From: Streptomyces noursei ATCC 11455 | Lineage (GTDB): Bacteria > Actinomycetota > Actinomycetes > Streptomycetales > Streptomycetaceae | NCBI RefSeq assembly: GCF_001704275.1 | Contig: NZ_CP011533.1 | Coordinates: 7,874,001 to 7,938,000 of the forward strand | Length of the DNA: 64,000 nucleotides | Direction of reading: 5' to 3' | Shown here: one piece after another, positions 34,885-42,418 of the stretch | How the letters are laid out: the number at the start of each line of letters is the position of its first letter | Position numbering within the stretch: the first letter of the stretch is position 1 | Translations under genes and position numbers: made by a program | The notes under the pieces: generated by a model | What the model saw: only the letters and a program-made list of their open reading frames with translations | Told to the model about the DNA's origin: nothing | The model's database searches: none

Positions 34885-35922
34885 TCAGCCGTCGTCGCCG
34901 GCCAGCCCGTACAGCAGCTCGTAGGCGGTGGGCACCACGTGGCAGGTCCGGCCGCGACGGGTGGCCAGCCCGACCACTCCGGTCCCGGACGCCGGGTGGT
35001 AGCCGACGAACGCCTGCTGGCCGAAGGTCGCCCCGACGTGGAAGAGCAGCGGCCCGCGCGGCGCCGGGTGCTGGTACCACGTCAGGGTGTGGGTGGTGCG
35101 GCGCCGCCAGCCGCGCCGCAGCAGCGGGACCCGCACCTCGCGCAGCGCCCGGGCCAGTGGACTGCCGTCCGGGAAGAGGTGCGCCTCCAGGTAGGTGAGG
35201 ATGTCATCGGGAGTGGACCGGACCGCCCCGGCGGCGGCGAAGGCGCCCATGTCGGTGCTGCGGACCGGCGTGGTGCCGTTGGTCCGGTGGCCGACGGCCT
35301 CGGTGCCGGTCGTGCCGGGTGCCAGGGTGGTGCCGATGAGCCCGAGCGGCTTCAGCACCCGGGCGGTGAGCAGCTCGGGGTAGTCGGTCCCGGTCGTATG
35401 GCCCATCGCCGGGGCGAGCAGCGCCACCCCGAAGTTGGAGTAGTGCCAGCGGGTGCCGGGCCGGTGGCGCGGCCGGGTCCGCGCGAAGGTGTCCAGCAGC
35501 CGCTCGGTGTCGTAGCCGGCGTAGCCGTTCTCGTACGGGCGGACGAGTGCGCCGCGCAGCAGGTCGGTGGGGATCCGCGGCAGTCCGGAGGTGTGGGTGG
35601 CCAGGTGCCGCAGGGTGATCCGGCCGGACCGCGGGTGACTCAGCGGCAGCCGCGGCAGCCGGGCGGTGAGCGGATCGTCCAGGGACAGCACCCCGTTCAC
35701 CGCGAGGTCCGCGAGCAGCAGCACGGTGAAGGTCTTGGACAGCGAGCCGAGCTCGTAGCGCAGGGCGGGGCGCGGGGTGGGCGGTGCCAGTGCGGTGCCG
35801 CCGCTGACCACCGTGCGGTGGCCCTGCCGGGTGACGGCCAGTACGACGTCCGGGGCGTCGATCCGGGTCAACGCCTCCGTCAGCCGGTCCGCGAGCGCCG
35901 GCCCGCCGGGTGCGGTCCGCAT
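34885..35922 (-). CDS. Beta-lactamase-fold serine hydrolase (class C / DD-peptidase-like)
   Basis: 345 residues from ATG 35922, which overlaps the upstream stop (TGATG). The SxxK motif is Ser60-Lys63 (GSLSKTFT), the YxN motif is in WHYSNFGVALL, and a C-terminal HVGATFGQQAF replaces the KTG box (HxG is usual for esterase/peptidase members). There is no signal peptide, so it is cytosolic. It is the last gene of the leftward peptide operon starting at 38714. A cytosolic serine hydrolase here could cleave, hydrolyse or epimer-select a modified peptide. That role is inferred. Confidence 0.88.
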   Translation of the reverse strand: MRTAPGGPALADRLTEALTRIDAPDVVLAVTRQGHRTVVSGGTALAPPTPRPALRYELGSLSKTFTVLLLADLAVNGVLSLDDPLTARLPRLPLSHPRSGRITLRHLATHTSGLPRIPTDLLRGALVRPYENGYAGYDTERLLDTFARTRPRHRPGTRWHYSNFGVALLAPAMGHTTGTDYPELLTARVLKPLGLIGTTLAPGTTGTEAVGHRTNGTTPVRSTDMGAFAAAGAVRSTPDDILTYLEAHLFPDGSPLARALREVRVPLLRRGWRRRTTHTLTWYQHPAPRGPLLFHVGATFGQQAFVGYHPASGTGVVGLATRRGRTCHVVPTAYELLYGLAGDDG

Positions 35923-36866
35923 CAGCCGGCGTCGGCGGAGAGCGCGCGGGAGGTGGCCATCGCCGACGCGAACGCGGCGACCAGGGTGGGATGGTGGAGC
36001 AGGTCGAAGACCACCTCCGGGTCGCCCTCGGGCATGGCGCGGTGGATGGGCATCGCGCCGGACGCGTCCTGGGCGGCGGCGTACCGCTCCCACAGCCGCG
36101 CGTCCAGGGTCGGGCGCGGCAGACAGGCGTCCACGACCAGGAGTTCGCCGAGCAGGTCCCAGTGCTCGAGGTCGGCCCAGTCGTCCAGCCAGGCCGGCAG
36201 GTACCGGGTGAGGTAGTCGGCGATGTCCGGTGGGATCCGGTCCGGTGCCGCGCCCCAGTTGGTGAGGTGGAAGACGGTGTGGGTGATGTCGTAGGCGATG
36301 TGCAGCTGCACCGTCCAGGGCTCGGGGAGCTGCCCCAGCCAGGTGCGCGCCACGGCCCGGTCGAAGTCGGCGGTGGGCGGCAGCCCGAGCCTGCGCTCGG
36401 TGTTGAGCAGGCCCAGTCGCCGATTGGGCATCATCTCCAGGGCGCTCCAGCCGGTGGTGCGCCGCGCGACGTCCAGGGCCGCTTCCAGGCCGGGGTGGCG
36501 GTGGCCCAGTTCGTGGAACGGCGCGTAGAGCTCCATGGGCACCGGGGAGTGCGGTTCTTCGCGCTGGAGCGCGGCCAGGACGTTGCCGCCGTCGAGCAGT
36601 TCCCGCCAGGCGAAGTCCAGCAACGCACCGGCCCGGGTGCGCTGCCGGGAGCCGGCCACGCCCTCCCGGAACAGCACATGCATGTTGATCGCCAACTCGC
36701 CGACGGGCTTGAGCCGTTCGATCGTCGCGCTGCCCGTGGCGCGGTCCTCGGGAGTGAGCCGGAAGAGGTCGCGGTGCGCGTCGAGCCAGCTCAGGGCCCG
36801 GTCGCCGACCTGGTGCAGCAGTGCCGGGGAGGCCGGGGAGGCCAGGGACGCAGCCGTCACGGTCAC
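35922..36866 (-). CDS. DUF6895-like protein, copy B
   Basis: 314 residues from GTG 36866, overlapping the stop of copy A (GTGA). All-alpha, rich in Leu, Trp and His. Shared landmarks with copy A are ERLKPVGELA (A: LKPLGELAELTQF), MELYAPFHELGHRHPGLEAAL (A: VEIYGAFAQAGLRHPAVEAL), NTERRLGLPP, DITHTVFHLTNWG and the HHPTLVAAFA C-terminus. The conserved T-H-x-x-F-H-L-T-x-W-G and other His residues could bind a metal or substrate. I associate this pattern with DUF6895, from memory. No function is known; the tandem suggests a heterodimer. Confidence 0.82.
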   Translation of the reverse strand: MTVTAASLASPASPALLHQVGDRALSWLDAHRDLFRLTPEDRATGSATIERLKPVGELAINMHVLFREGVAGSRQRTRAGALLDFAWRELLDGGNVLAALQREEPHSPVPMELYAPFHELGHRHPGLEAALDVARRTTGWSALEMMPNRRLGLLNTERRLGLPPTADFDRAVARTWLGQLPEPWTVQLHIAYDITHTVFHLTNWGAAPDRIPPDIADYLTRYLPAWLDDWADLEHWDLLGELLVVDACLPRPTLDARLWERYAAAQDASGAMPIHRAMPEGDPEVVFDLLHHPTLVAAFASAMATSRALSADAG

Positions 36867-37819
36867 AGCGCAGCCTCGCTTTCGAAGGGGGGCCGACGGG
36901 CCACCGCACCGGCCCCGGCCGAGGCGATACGGGCGAGGGTGGCGGCGAACGCGGTCACCAGGGTGGAGTGGTAGCAGGCCCGGAACGTCTCGGTCGGGTC
37001 GGTGGGCCGGGGCACGGCGGCGCTCTCCGGCACGCTGCCGTCGGCGGCCTGCTCGGCGGCCAGCCGTCGCCAGGCCGCCGCGTCGTAGGGCGCGGCCGGG
37101 AGGATGGCCGTGATCGCGAGCAGTTCGCCGACCAGGTCCAGCAGTTGCTCGTCCAGCCAGTTCTCCAGCCAGGAGGGGAGCCAGAGCCGCAGGTAGGCGG
37201 CGGTTTCGGGGGCCAGGCGCCGGCGGTCGCGGCCCCAGTCGGTGAGGTGGAAGACGTCGTGCGTCATGCCGTAGGCCGCCTTGCTGTCCAGCGCCCAGGG
37301 CTCCGGCAGCACCCCGAGTCCGGTGCGGGTGAACTCGTCGTCGAAGTCGCCGTGTGGGGGCAGCCCGATGCGCCGTTCGGCGTTGAGCACCGCCAGGGTG
37401 CGGGTGTGGTCCTCGCGGGCCACCCGCCAGCCGCGCAGCCCGGTGGTGGTCAGCGCCAGCGCCTCGACGGCCGGGTGCCGCAACCCGGCCTGGGCGAAGG
37501 CGCCGTAGATCTCCACCGGGTAGGTGGCGTACGGCTCCCCGCGGATCAGCTCGACGAACAGTTCGCCCTCGCCGGTCTCCTGCCAGGCGAAGGCGAACAG
37601 CTCGGCCGCGGCCGAGCGGAGGTCGGCGCGCGGGTGCGAGGAGGCGATGAACTGCGTCAACTCGGCCAGTTCGCCGAGGGGTTTGAGGGTGTGGTTGGGG
37701 TCGGCGTCGGTCGTCACGTCCGGTGGCAGGCGGAAGCGGGTCCGCCACCGCGCCAGCCACCCCAGGCTGCTGTCGACCATCCGGTCCAGCAGCTCCGGGT
37801 CGCCCCGGCCGGCAGTCAC
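36863..37819 (-). CDS. DUF6895-like protein, copy A
   Basis: 318 residues from GTG 37819, which overlaps the stop of the 234-aa gene upstream (GTGA at 37816-37819). It is homologous over its whole length to copy B downstream. Typical elements are LGWLARWRTRF, LKPLGELAELTQFIASSHPRADL, LNAERRIGLPPHGDFDDEFTRTGLG, MTHDVFHLTDWGRDRR, and YHSTLVTAFAATLARI at the end. No membrane segment, signal peptide or nucleotide-binding motif. The coupling to its neighbours implies a fixed stoichiometry. Confidence 0.82.
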   Translation of the reverse strand: MTAGRGDPELLDRMVDSSLGWLARWRTRFRLPPDVTTDADPNHTLKPLGELAELTQFIASSHPRADLRSAAAELFAFAWQETGEGELFVELIRGEPYATYPVEIYGAFAQAGLRHPAVEALALTTTGLRGWRVAREDHTRTLAVLNAERRIGLPPHGDFDDEFTRTGLGVLPEPWALDSKAAYGMTHDVFHLTDWGRDRRRLAPETAAYLRLWLPSWLENWLDEQLLDLVGELLAITAILPAAPYDAAAWRRLAAEQAADGSVPESAAVPRPTDPTETFRACYHSTLVTAFAATLARIASAGAGAVARRPPFESEAAL

Positions 37820-38520
37820 CAGCCCCGCCCGAAGAACCGCTGCGCGGCCACGACATGCAGGGTCACCCGCGGGTCGCCGCCGCCCATCTGTCGGACGAAC
37901 GCCAGCCCCGCGTCCAGCCCCAGGGTGGGCGGTACGTCGGGGAGCCGGGCCAGCCAGCGGCCCACTCCGGCGGCCTGCAGCCAGTCCCGGCGGCGCACCG
38001 CCCGGACGAAACCGCGGGCCAAATCGTCGGTTCGTGCGGCCAGTTGCTCCTCCAGGTCGGCGGCCAGGCCGGGCAGGGCCAACGCCGCGAGCTGGGAGAT
38101 CCGGTGCGCGAGCCGCGGCCAGCGGTCGGTGTCGAGCCATTCGGTGCCGACCTCGGGGGGCCGCGGCCAGGGTCGGGCGTCGGAGACGAGATAGGTGTGG
38201 GTGGCCTCGACCAGGCCGCGGTAGCTCCAAGCCGATACTCCGGAGGCGTCCGCGCCCGGGGGGTAGCTCGCCAACGTCTGCCGCACCACCGCCTCGTCGT
38301 CCGCGCCCACCGGCACCGCGCGGTGCTCCAGGGCGTAGGGCGCGAGCGCGTCGGCACCCAGCACCCGGACCGCGGCCGGGGCGAGCGGATCGCCCTGGCG
38401 CAGGATCCGGGAGAGCGCATAGGGGTCGCCCCCGCCCTGAAGGGCGAGGGCGACACCGGTTGCGGCATCGGCAATTACAGCGCTTAGCGGGACGGCTCCC
38501 TGCGTCTGTTCAGCCAACAC
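37816..38520 (-). CDS. Unknown protein following the 61-aa peptide
   Basis: 234 residues from GTG 38520 (TGAGGGGAATT precedes it; the Shine-Dalgarno overlaps the stop of the peptide gene, 8 nt upstream). It is mostly helical: VPLSAVIADAATGVALALQ at the start, then WSYRGLVEATHTYLVSDARP, RWPRLAHRISQLAALALPGLA, and a C-terminus VTLHVVAAQRFFGRGW. I do not recognise the family. Its coupling to the peptide gene and to the DUF6895-like pair marks it as part of the same process, perhaps peptide recognition or modification. Confidence 0.8.
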   Translation of the reverse strand: MLAEQTQGAVPLSAVIADAATGVALALQGGGDPYALSRILRQGDPLAPAAVRVLGADALAPYALEHRAVPVGADDEAVVRQTLASYPPGADASGVSAWSYRGLVEATHTYLVSDARPWPRPPEVGTEWLDTDRWPRLAHRISQLAALALPGLAADLEEQLAARTDDLARGFVRAVRRRDWLQAAGVGRWLARLPDVPPTLGLDAGLAFVRQMGGGDPRVTLHVVAAQRFFGRGW

Positions 38521-38528
38521 AATTCCCC

Positions 38529-38714
38529 TCAGCGATCGCCGGACTTCGGGCGAGGGGTGGGGGGCGACAGCAGCAGTGCGCCGAGCAGCAGCAGCCCGCC
38601 GCCGCACTCACGGCTGTCGCGGTAGATGCCGTCGGGCTCGGCGGGGCTGAGCAGCCCCTCGACTTCGGAGGCCAGGGCAGTCGTTTCTACTGGCGCCGTG
38701 CGATCCGTAACCAT
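38529..38714 (-). CDS. 61-aa peptide, candidate precursor of a modified peptide
   Basis: Begins MVTDRTAPVETTALASEVEG at ATG 38714 with a strong AAGGAG 8 nt upstream. The N-terminal ~35 residues are acidic and polar (leader-like). The C-terminal part holds a single Cys in RECGGG, then the hydrophobic block LLLLGALLL, then a Pro-rich tail (SPPTPRP). It is the first gene of a tightly coupled five-gene operon of otherwise unknown proteins. A small acidic-leader peptide heading modification-type genes is the pattern of RiPP precursors, but a small membrane-inserting subunit is also possible. Confidence 0.7.
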   Translation of the reverse strand: MVTDRTAPVETTALASEVEGLLSPAEPDGIYRDSRECGGGLLLLGALLLSPPTPRPKSGDR

Positions 38715-39399
38715 GCGATCAACTCCTTCGATGAGCGGGACACCAGGCTGACATTCGCTATATACCGTCGCAATCCGGACGATGACTGTGTGTTACTGCA
38801 ATCCCGGTCCCGATGCCGTTCCGGTGCGCCGGGCGCTCGCCGGAGGGTCGGAGGGGGGTGTGAACTCCCTTGCAGCGCCGTGGACTTGACGGCGCCGAAC
38901 GTGCGGTTCCGGGCGCCTCGGGGCCGGCCGTGCACCCCGCGCGGGGGCCCGTTCACGCGTGGGCCGGACTGGTCTGAGCGGGTGGGTCGCCACGCCGGGC
39001 CGACCCGCCCGGGGCCGGGCGCTCCGGGAGCCCGGTCGGGATCCCCGGACTGCATGGAGCGGCCCACTCCGGCGCGCTCCTCACCGACGCCTTCCCGGCC
39101 TCACCCCGGCCCGGCCCGACCGGTGGGTCAACCTCACCTTCGCCGCCGGGCTCATCGCCGTCCTCACCGGGCCGGCCGGATCCCTGCCCGTCACCCTCAC
39201 CAGCGGCCGCACCGCCCAGGACGCCCCGGCCGCCCGCCGCCCAGCCGGCCCGACGCCCTGCCGGCCCTGGAGGAACTGACCGAGGCGCCGCGCCGACGGC
39301 CCGCCCCGCGGCGGCCCGGCCACGGCCGGCCGTGACGTCGGCGGTGCCCGTCCTCCGGGCGGATGACGGGAGCGCGCCGGCAGGCCCTAGAGTGCCGAT
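38715..39399. other. Intergenic region upstream of the peptide operon
   Basis: 685 bases. The first 100 are unusually AT-rich for this genome (TTCGCTATATACCG at about 38754-38767), and on the minus strand contain TATATA, a likely -10 for the peptide operon. The rest is GC-rich. A rightward frame near 39115-39279 reads RWVNLTFAAGLIAVLTGPAG, like a membrane-protein fragment, but it has no start, RBS or continuation, so I regard it as non-coding or a gene remnant. The last 40 bases are the promoter of the HTH-Mop gene. Confidence 0.5.
39364..39393 (+). promoter_or_regulatory. Promoter of HTH-Mop gene 1, likely leaderless
   Basis: TGACGG (39364-39369) and TAGAGT (39388-39393) are 18 bp apart and the GTG start at 39400 lies 6 nt after the -10. 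Transcription would begin at or next to the start codon, and no Shine-Dalgarno sequence exists, so a leaderless mRNA is expected. Confidence 0.5.
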
Positions 39400-39807
39400 G
39401 TGCCCTCGTACAGCATTGGCCAGGCAGCGCGGCTGCTGGGTGTGAGTTCGGAGACCGTCCGTCGTTGGGCCGACGGCGGGCAGTTGCGGATGGACCGGGA
39501 CGGCGCGGGCAACCGCGCCATCGACGGGGTGAGCCTGGCCGCGTTCGCCAAGGAGCGGGCCGCGGGGCAGCACCCGGTGCCCGGCGAGATCCGCACCTCG
39601 GTCCGGAACGCGTTCGCCGGGATCGTCACGGCGGTCACCCTCGACGACGTGATCGCCCAGGTGGAGATCCAGTCGGGGCCGCACCGCGTGGTGTCGGTGG
39701 TCAGCCGCGAGGCCGTCGAGGAGTTGGGCATCGAGGTCGGCGTGGAGGCCACCGCCCGGGTCAAGTCCACCCATGTGCATGTGGACCGGCCGGAGGGGCG
39801 CGGCTGA
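39400..39807 (+). CDS. Helix-turn-helix plus Mop (TOBE) molybdate-binding protein 1
   Basis: 135 residues from GTG 39400. Residues 1-50 are a MerR/excisionase-type HTH (YSIGQAARLLGVSSETVRRWAD). Residues 65-130 are a single Mop/TOBE domain (RTSVRNAFAGIVTAVTLDD, then ARVKSTHVHVDR) that binds molybdate or tungstate in oligomers. Such fusions are believed to be molybdate-responsive regulators or stores. A close paralogue, with the same architecture, lies at 46560-46955; the two bracket a molybdenum hydroxylase locus. Confidence 0.92.
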   Translation: MPSYSIGQAARLLGVSSETVRRWADGGQLRMDRDGAGNRAIDGVSLAAFAKERAAGQHPVPGEIRTSVRNAFAGIVTAVTLDDVIAQVEIQSGPHRVVSVVSREAVEELGIEVGVEATARVKSTHVHVDRPEGRG

Positions 39808-39825
39808 GCCCGCCCGCCACGGCGG

Positions 39826-41370
39826 TCAGCGGCACAACAGCGCCGCGTGCAGGTCCAGTTTGTGGTCGAGCCGGGACAGGTCGCGGCCGGTGAGGGTCTC
39901 GATCCGCTGGATGCGGTAGTGCACGGTGTTGACGTGCAGATGCAGGATCTCGGCGGTGCGCGCCCAGGACCCGTGCTGGGCGAGGAACACCTCCAGCGTC
40001 TCCAGCAGCATCCGGTGCGAGGCGCTGCCGCCGCGGGCCAGCGGGCCGAGCACCCGGCTGCTGAACGCCGCGCGGACCTCGGCCGGCACCCCCGAGAGCA
40101 GCGCGCCGAGCGTCGTCAGGTCGTCGACGGAGGTCACCCCGGCGCCCTCCGGGGCCGCCGACCGGGCCGCGGACAGTGCGTAACGCGCCTGCTCCAGTGC
40201 CGAGTTGAGGCCCCCGCCGGTGGCCGCCGGGCCGCTCATCCCGGCGTGCAGCGGCGCCTGCGGGCGGCAGTCGTGCAGTGCCGGCCATATCTCGCCCAGT
40301 GACGGCACCCGCTCGCCGTCGGCCCCGCCGTCGGCCTCGGCGCCGGTGCCGACCGCGACCACCGCGGCCGCCGTGCCGTCCGGCAGCAGTCCGGCCGCGA
40401 ACGGCGCCCCGGGCGCGTGCCGCAGCGCCTCGGTCAGGGCCCGCACCGCCTGCTCGGGTTCGGTGTCGTCCAGCGCGGCCAGCACCACGCGGAACGGGCC
40501 GTCCGCGGGCAGCCCGCAGGCGTGCAGCGCCGCGTCGAGCGCCGCCCGCTCGGCGGTGACCGTGGCGGCCAGCGTCAACAGCGCGTCCGCCGCCCGCCGC
40601 GCGCCCGTCTCCCGGGCCGCCTCGTGGTGCCGGTACTGGGCGACGACCTCGGCGATCTCGTGCAGCACCCGCGGCGGCGCGTCGTCCGCGTCGTGCAGAT
40701 GCAGGAACCAGGCGTCGTACGGACCCGGGTCGCCCTCGATCCGCAGGGTGGTGCCGGTGCCGGAGGCCAGCCGCCGCCGCGCCTGCCGAGCCGTCAGCCC
40801 GGTGGCGGCCGGGGTGCGGGCGATCACCCGGCCGGTGGCGGACAGCAGGGCGCACGCCGGACCGCCCAGGTGCGCGAACGCCCGGTCCAGCAGCGCGTCC
40901 GGCGCCGCGTCCCCGGCGAGCATCCCGGCGAGTTCCGTGCGCACGTTCTCCGGCAGCGCGTAGTGGCCGGCCGGGCGGCGGCTGAGGTCTCCCCACCGGC
41001 GCAGGTACACCGCCTCGGTGATCGCCCGGAACGTGGTGTGTGCGGGCACCGCGAGCAGGGCGACGTGGTGCGCGCGACAGGACTCGACCAGGACGTCGGG
41101 GACCGTCCCGTGGGTCTCCTCCCCGGCCAGCAGCGCCGCGGCCCCGGCGTCCGCCAGCGCCGCCACGAAGCGGTCCACCTTCTCCCGGTCGTCCCCGGGT
41201 GCCCACCACACCAGCCCGCTCAGCACCAGCTCGCCCGACTGCAGGAACCGCGCGGGGTCCTCCAGGTCGGTGGCGGTCACCCCGCTGACCTCCCGGGCGA
41301 GCAGCGGGTCCTCGCCCCACAGGAGGGTCAGGTCGAGCGCATCGAGCTGGAGAAGATCGTGGACGTGCAT
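39826..41370 (-). CDS. PucR-family transcriptional regulator
   Basis: 514 residues from ATG 41370 with AAGGAG 7 nt upstream. It has an N-terminal PucR domain (ALDLTLLWGEDPLLAREVSGV, then DPARFLQSGELVLSGLVWW), a GGDEF-like/CdaR central part and a C-terminal HTH_30 (LLETLEVFLAQHGSWARTAE, then HVNTVHYRIQRIETLTGRDL). PucR proteins control purine or urate catabolism and related oxidative pathways. It is divergent from the molybdenum-hydroxylase genes, whose promoter region contains a palindrome (41415-41435), so it most likely controls them. Confidence 0.93.
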   Translation of the reverse strand: MHVHDLLQLDALDLTLLWGEDPLLAREVSGVTATDLEDPARFLQSGELVLSGLVWWAPGDDREKVDRFVAALADAGAAALLAGEETHGTVPDVLVESCRAHHVALLAVPAHTTFRAITEAVYLRRWGDLSRRPAGHYALPENVRTELAGMLAGDAAPDALLDRAFAHLGGPACALLSATGRVIARTPAATGLTARQARRRLASGTGTTLRIEGDPGPYDAWFLHLHDADDAPPRVLHEIAEVVAQYRHHEAARETGARRAADALLTLAATVTAERAALDAALHACGLPADGPFRVVLAALDDTEPEQAVRALTEALRHAPGAPFAAGLLPDGTAAAVVAVGTGAEADGGADGERVPSLGEIWPALHDCRPQAPLHAGMSGPAATGGGLNSALEQARYALSAARSAAPEGAGVTSVDDLTTLGALLSGVPAEVRAAFSSRVLGPLARGGSASHRMLLETLEVFLAQHGSWARTAEILHLHVNTVHYRIQRIETLTGRDLSRLDHKLDLHAALLCR

Positions 41371-41414
41371 GTGGTGGCTCCTTGGACGGCTGCCGAGCGG
41401 GCACCCCGGCATCT

Positions 41415-41435
41415 CACATTCACGAGGCGAATGTG
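41415..41435. promoter_or_regulatory. Putative PucR operator
   Basis: Perfect inverted repeat CACATTC-N7-GAATGTG in the 205-bp divergent region between pucR-type regulator and the FAD subunit gene, 45 nt from the regulator ATG. Suitable as a shared operator for autoregulation and control of the hydroxylase operon. Confidence 0.5.
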
Positions 41436-41575
41436 GGTTCTGACATCGTAAATGCAAGGCGTTCTCGCCGAAATCCCTCTTGGTTGATCATCCAGTTCCG
41501 GGCGCGGGCGTTGGTGTGTTTTCCGTGCTGCGGACCAGTCGTGCACGGGGGCGCCGCGTTGCTTCACTCGACGGC

Positions 41576-42418
41576 ATGGACCTGAACACCGTGCTGGAGG
41601 TGCGCGACGCCCGGCAGCTCGCTACCTGGCGCACCGGCGACGCCTGGCTGGGCGGCGGCACCTACCTCTTCTCCGAACCCCAGCCGCACCTCCGCCGCCT
41701 GGTGGACCTGAGCCGGATGGGCTGGGAGCCGGTCGCCCAACTCCCGGACGGCTCCCTGGAGATCGCCGCCACCTGCACCATCGCCCAGCTCTCCCGTTTC
41801 GCCGCCCGCTTCCCGGCGCCGGCCGCGCCCCTCTTCGAGCAGTGCTGCCGCGCCTTTCTGGCGTCGTTCAAGATCTGGAACATGGCGACGGTGGGCGGAA
41901 ACCTCTGCAACGGCCTGCCCGCCGGGCCGATGATCTCGCTGACCGCCGCCCTCGACGGCAGCGCCCTGCTCCAGGCCCAGGACGGCTCGCGGCGCCGCAC
42001 CAAGGTCGCCGACTTCGTCACCGGCGCCGGCCGCAAGGACCTCGGCGAGGGCGAACTCCTGCGCTCGGTCACCCTGCCCGCCCGCGCGCTGACCTGCCGG
42101 ACCGCGTTCCGTCAGGTCTCCCTCTACGGGCTCGGCCGCTCCGGCGCCCTGGTCATCGGCGCCCTCGACCCGCTGGACGGCTCGCTGGCGATCACCGTCA
42201 CCGCCGCCACCGTCCGCCCGGTCCGCCTGTGGTTCCCCACCCCGCCCGGCGCCGCCGTGCTGCGCGGCACCCTCGACGCCGCCGTCGCCGGACCCGAGTG
42301 GTTCGACGACATCCACGGACTGCCCGCCTGGCGGCGGCACATGGCGCTGCGCCTGGCGGAAGAGGTCCGCGCCGAACTCGCCCCCCACCCGTCGTCCCCC
42401 GAGGAGGCCGCCCGATGA
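41576..42418 (+). CDS. Molybdenum hydroxylase FAD-binding subunit (XdhB/CoxM family)
   Basis: 280 residues from ATG 41576. It contains the FAD_binding_5 loop WLGGGTYLFSEP, the second FAD contact FKIWNMATVGGNLCNGLPAG (consensus A-T-x-G-G-N) and a CO_deh_flav_C domain (FRQVSLYGLGRSGALVIGAL). It passes electrons from the Fe-S clusters to NAD+ or another acceptor. The stop overlaps the next start (ATGA at 42415-42418). No clear SD was seen, and the 205-bp upstream region is shared with the PucR gene. Confidence 0.92.
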   Translation: MDLNTVLEVRDARQLATWRTGDAWLGGGTYLFSEPQPHLRRLVDLSRMGWEPVAQLPDGSLEIAATCTIAQLSRFAARFPAPAAPLFEQCCRAFLASFKIWNMATVGGNLCNGLPAGPMISLTAALDGSALLQAQDGSRRRTKVADFVTGAGRKDLGEGELLRSVTLPARALTCRTAFRQVSLYGLGRSGALVIGALDPLDGSLAITVTAATVRPVRLWFPTPPGAAVLRGTLDAAVAGPEWFDDIHGLPAWRRHMALRLAEEVRAELAPHPSSPEEAAR

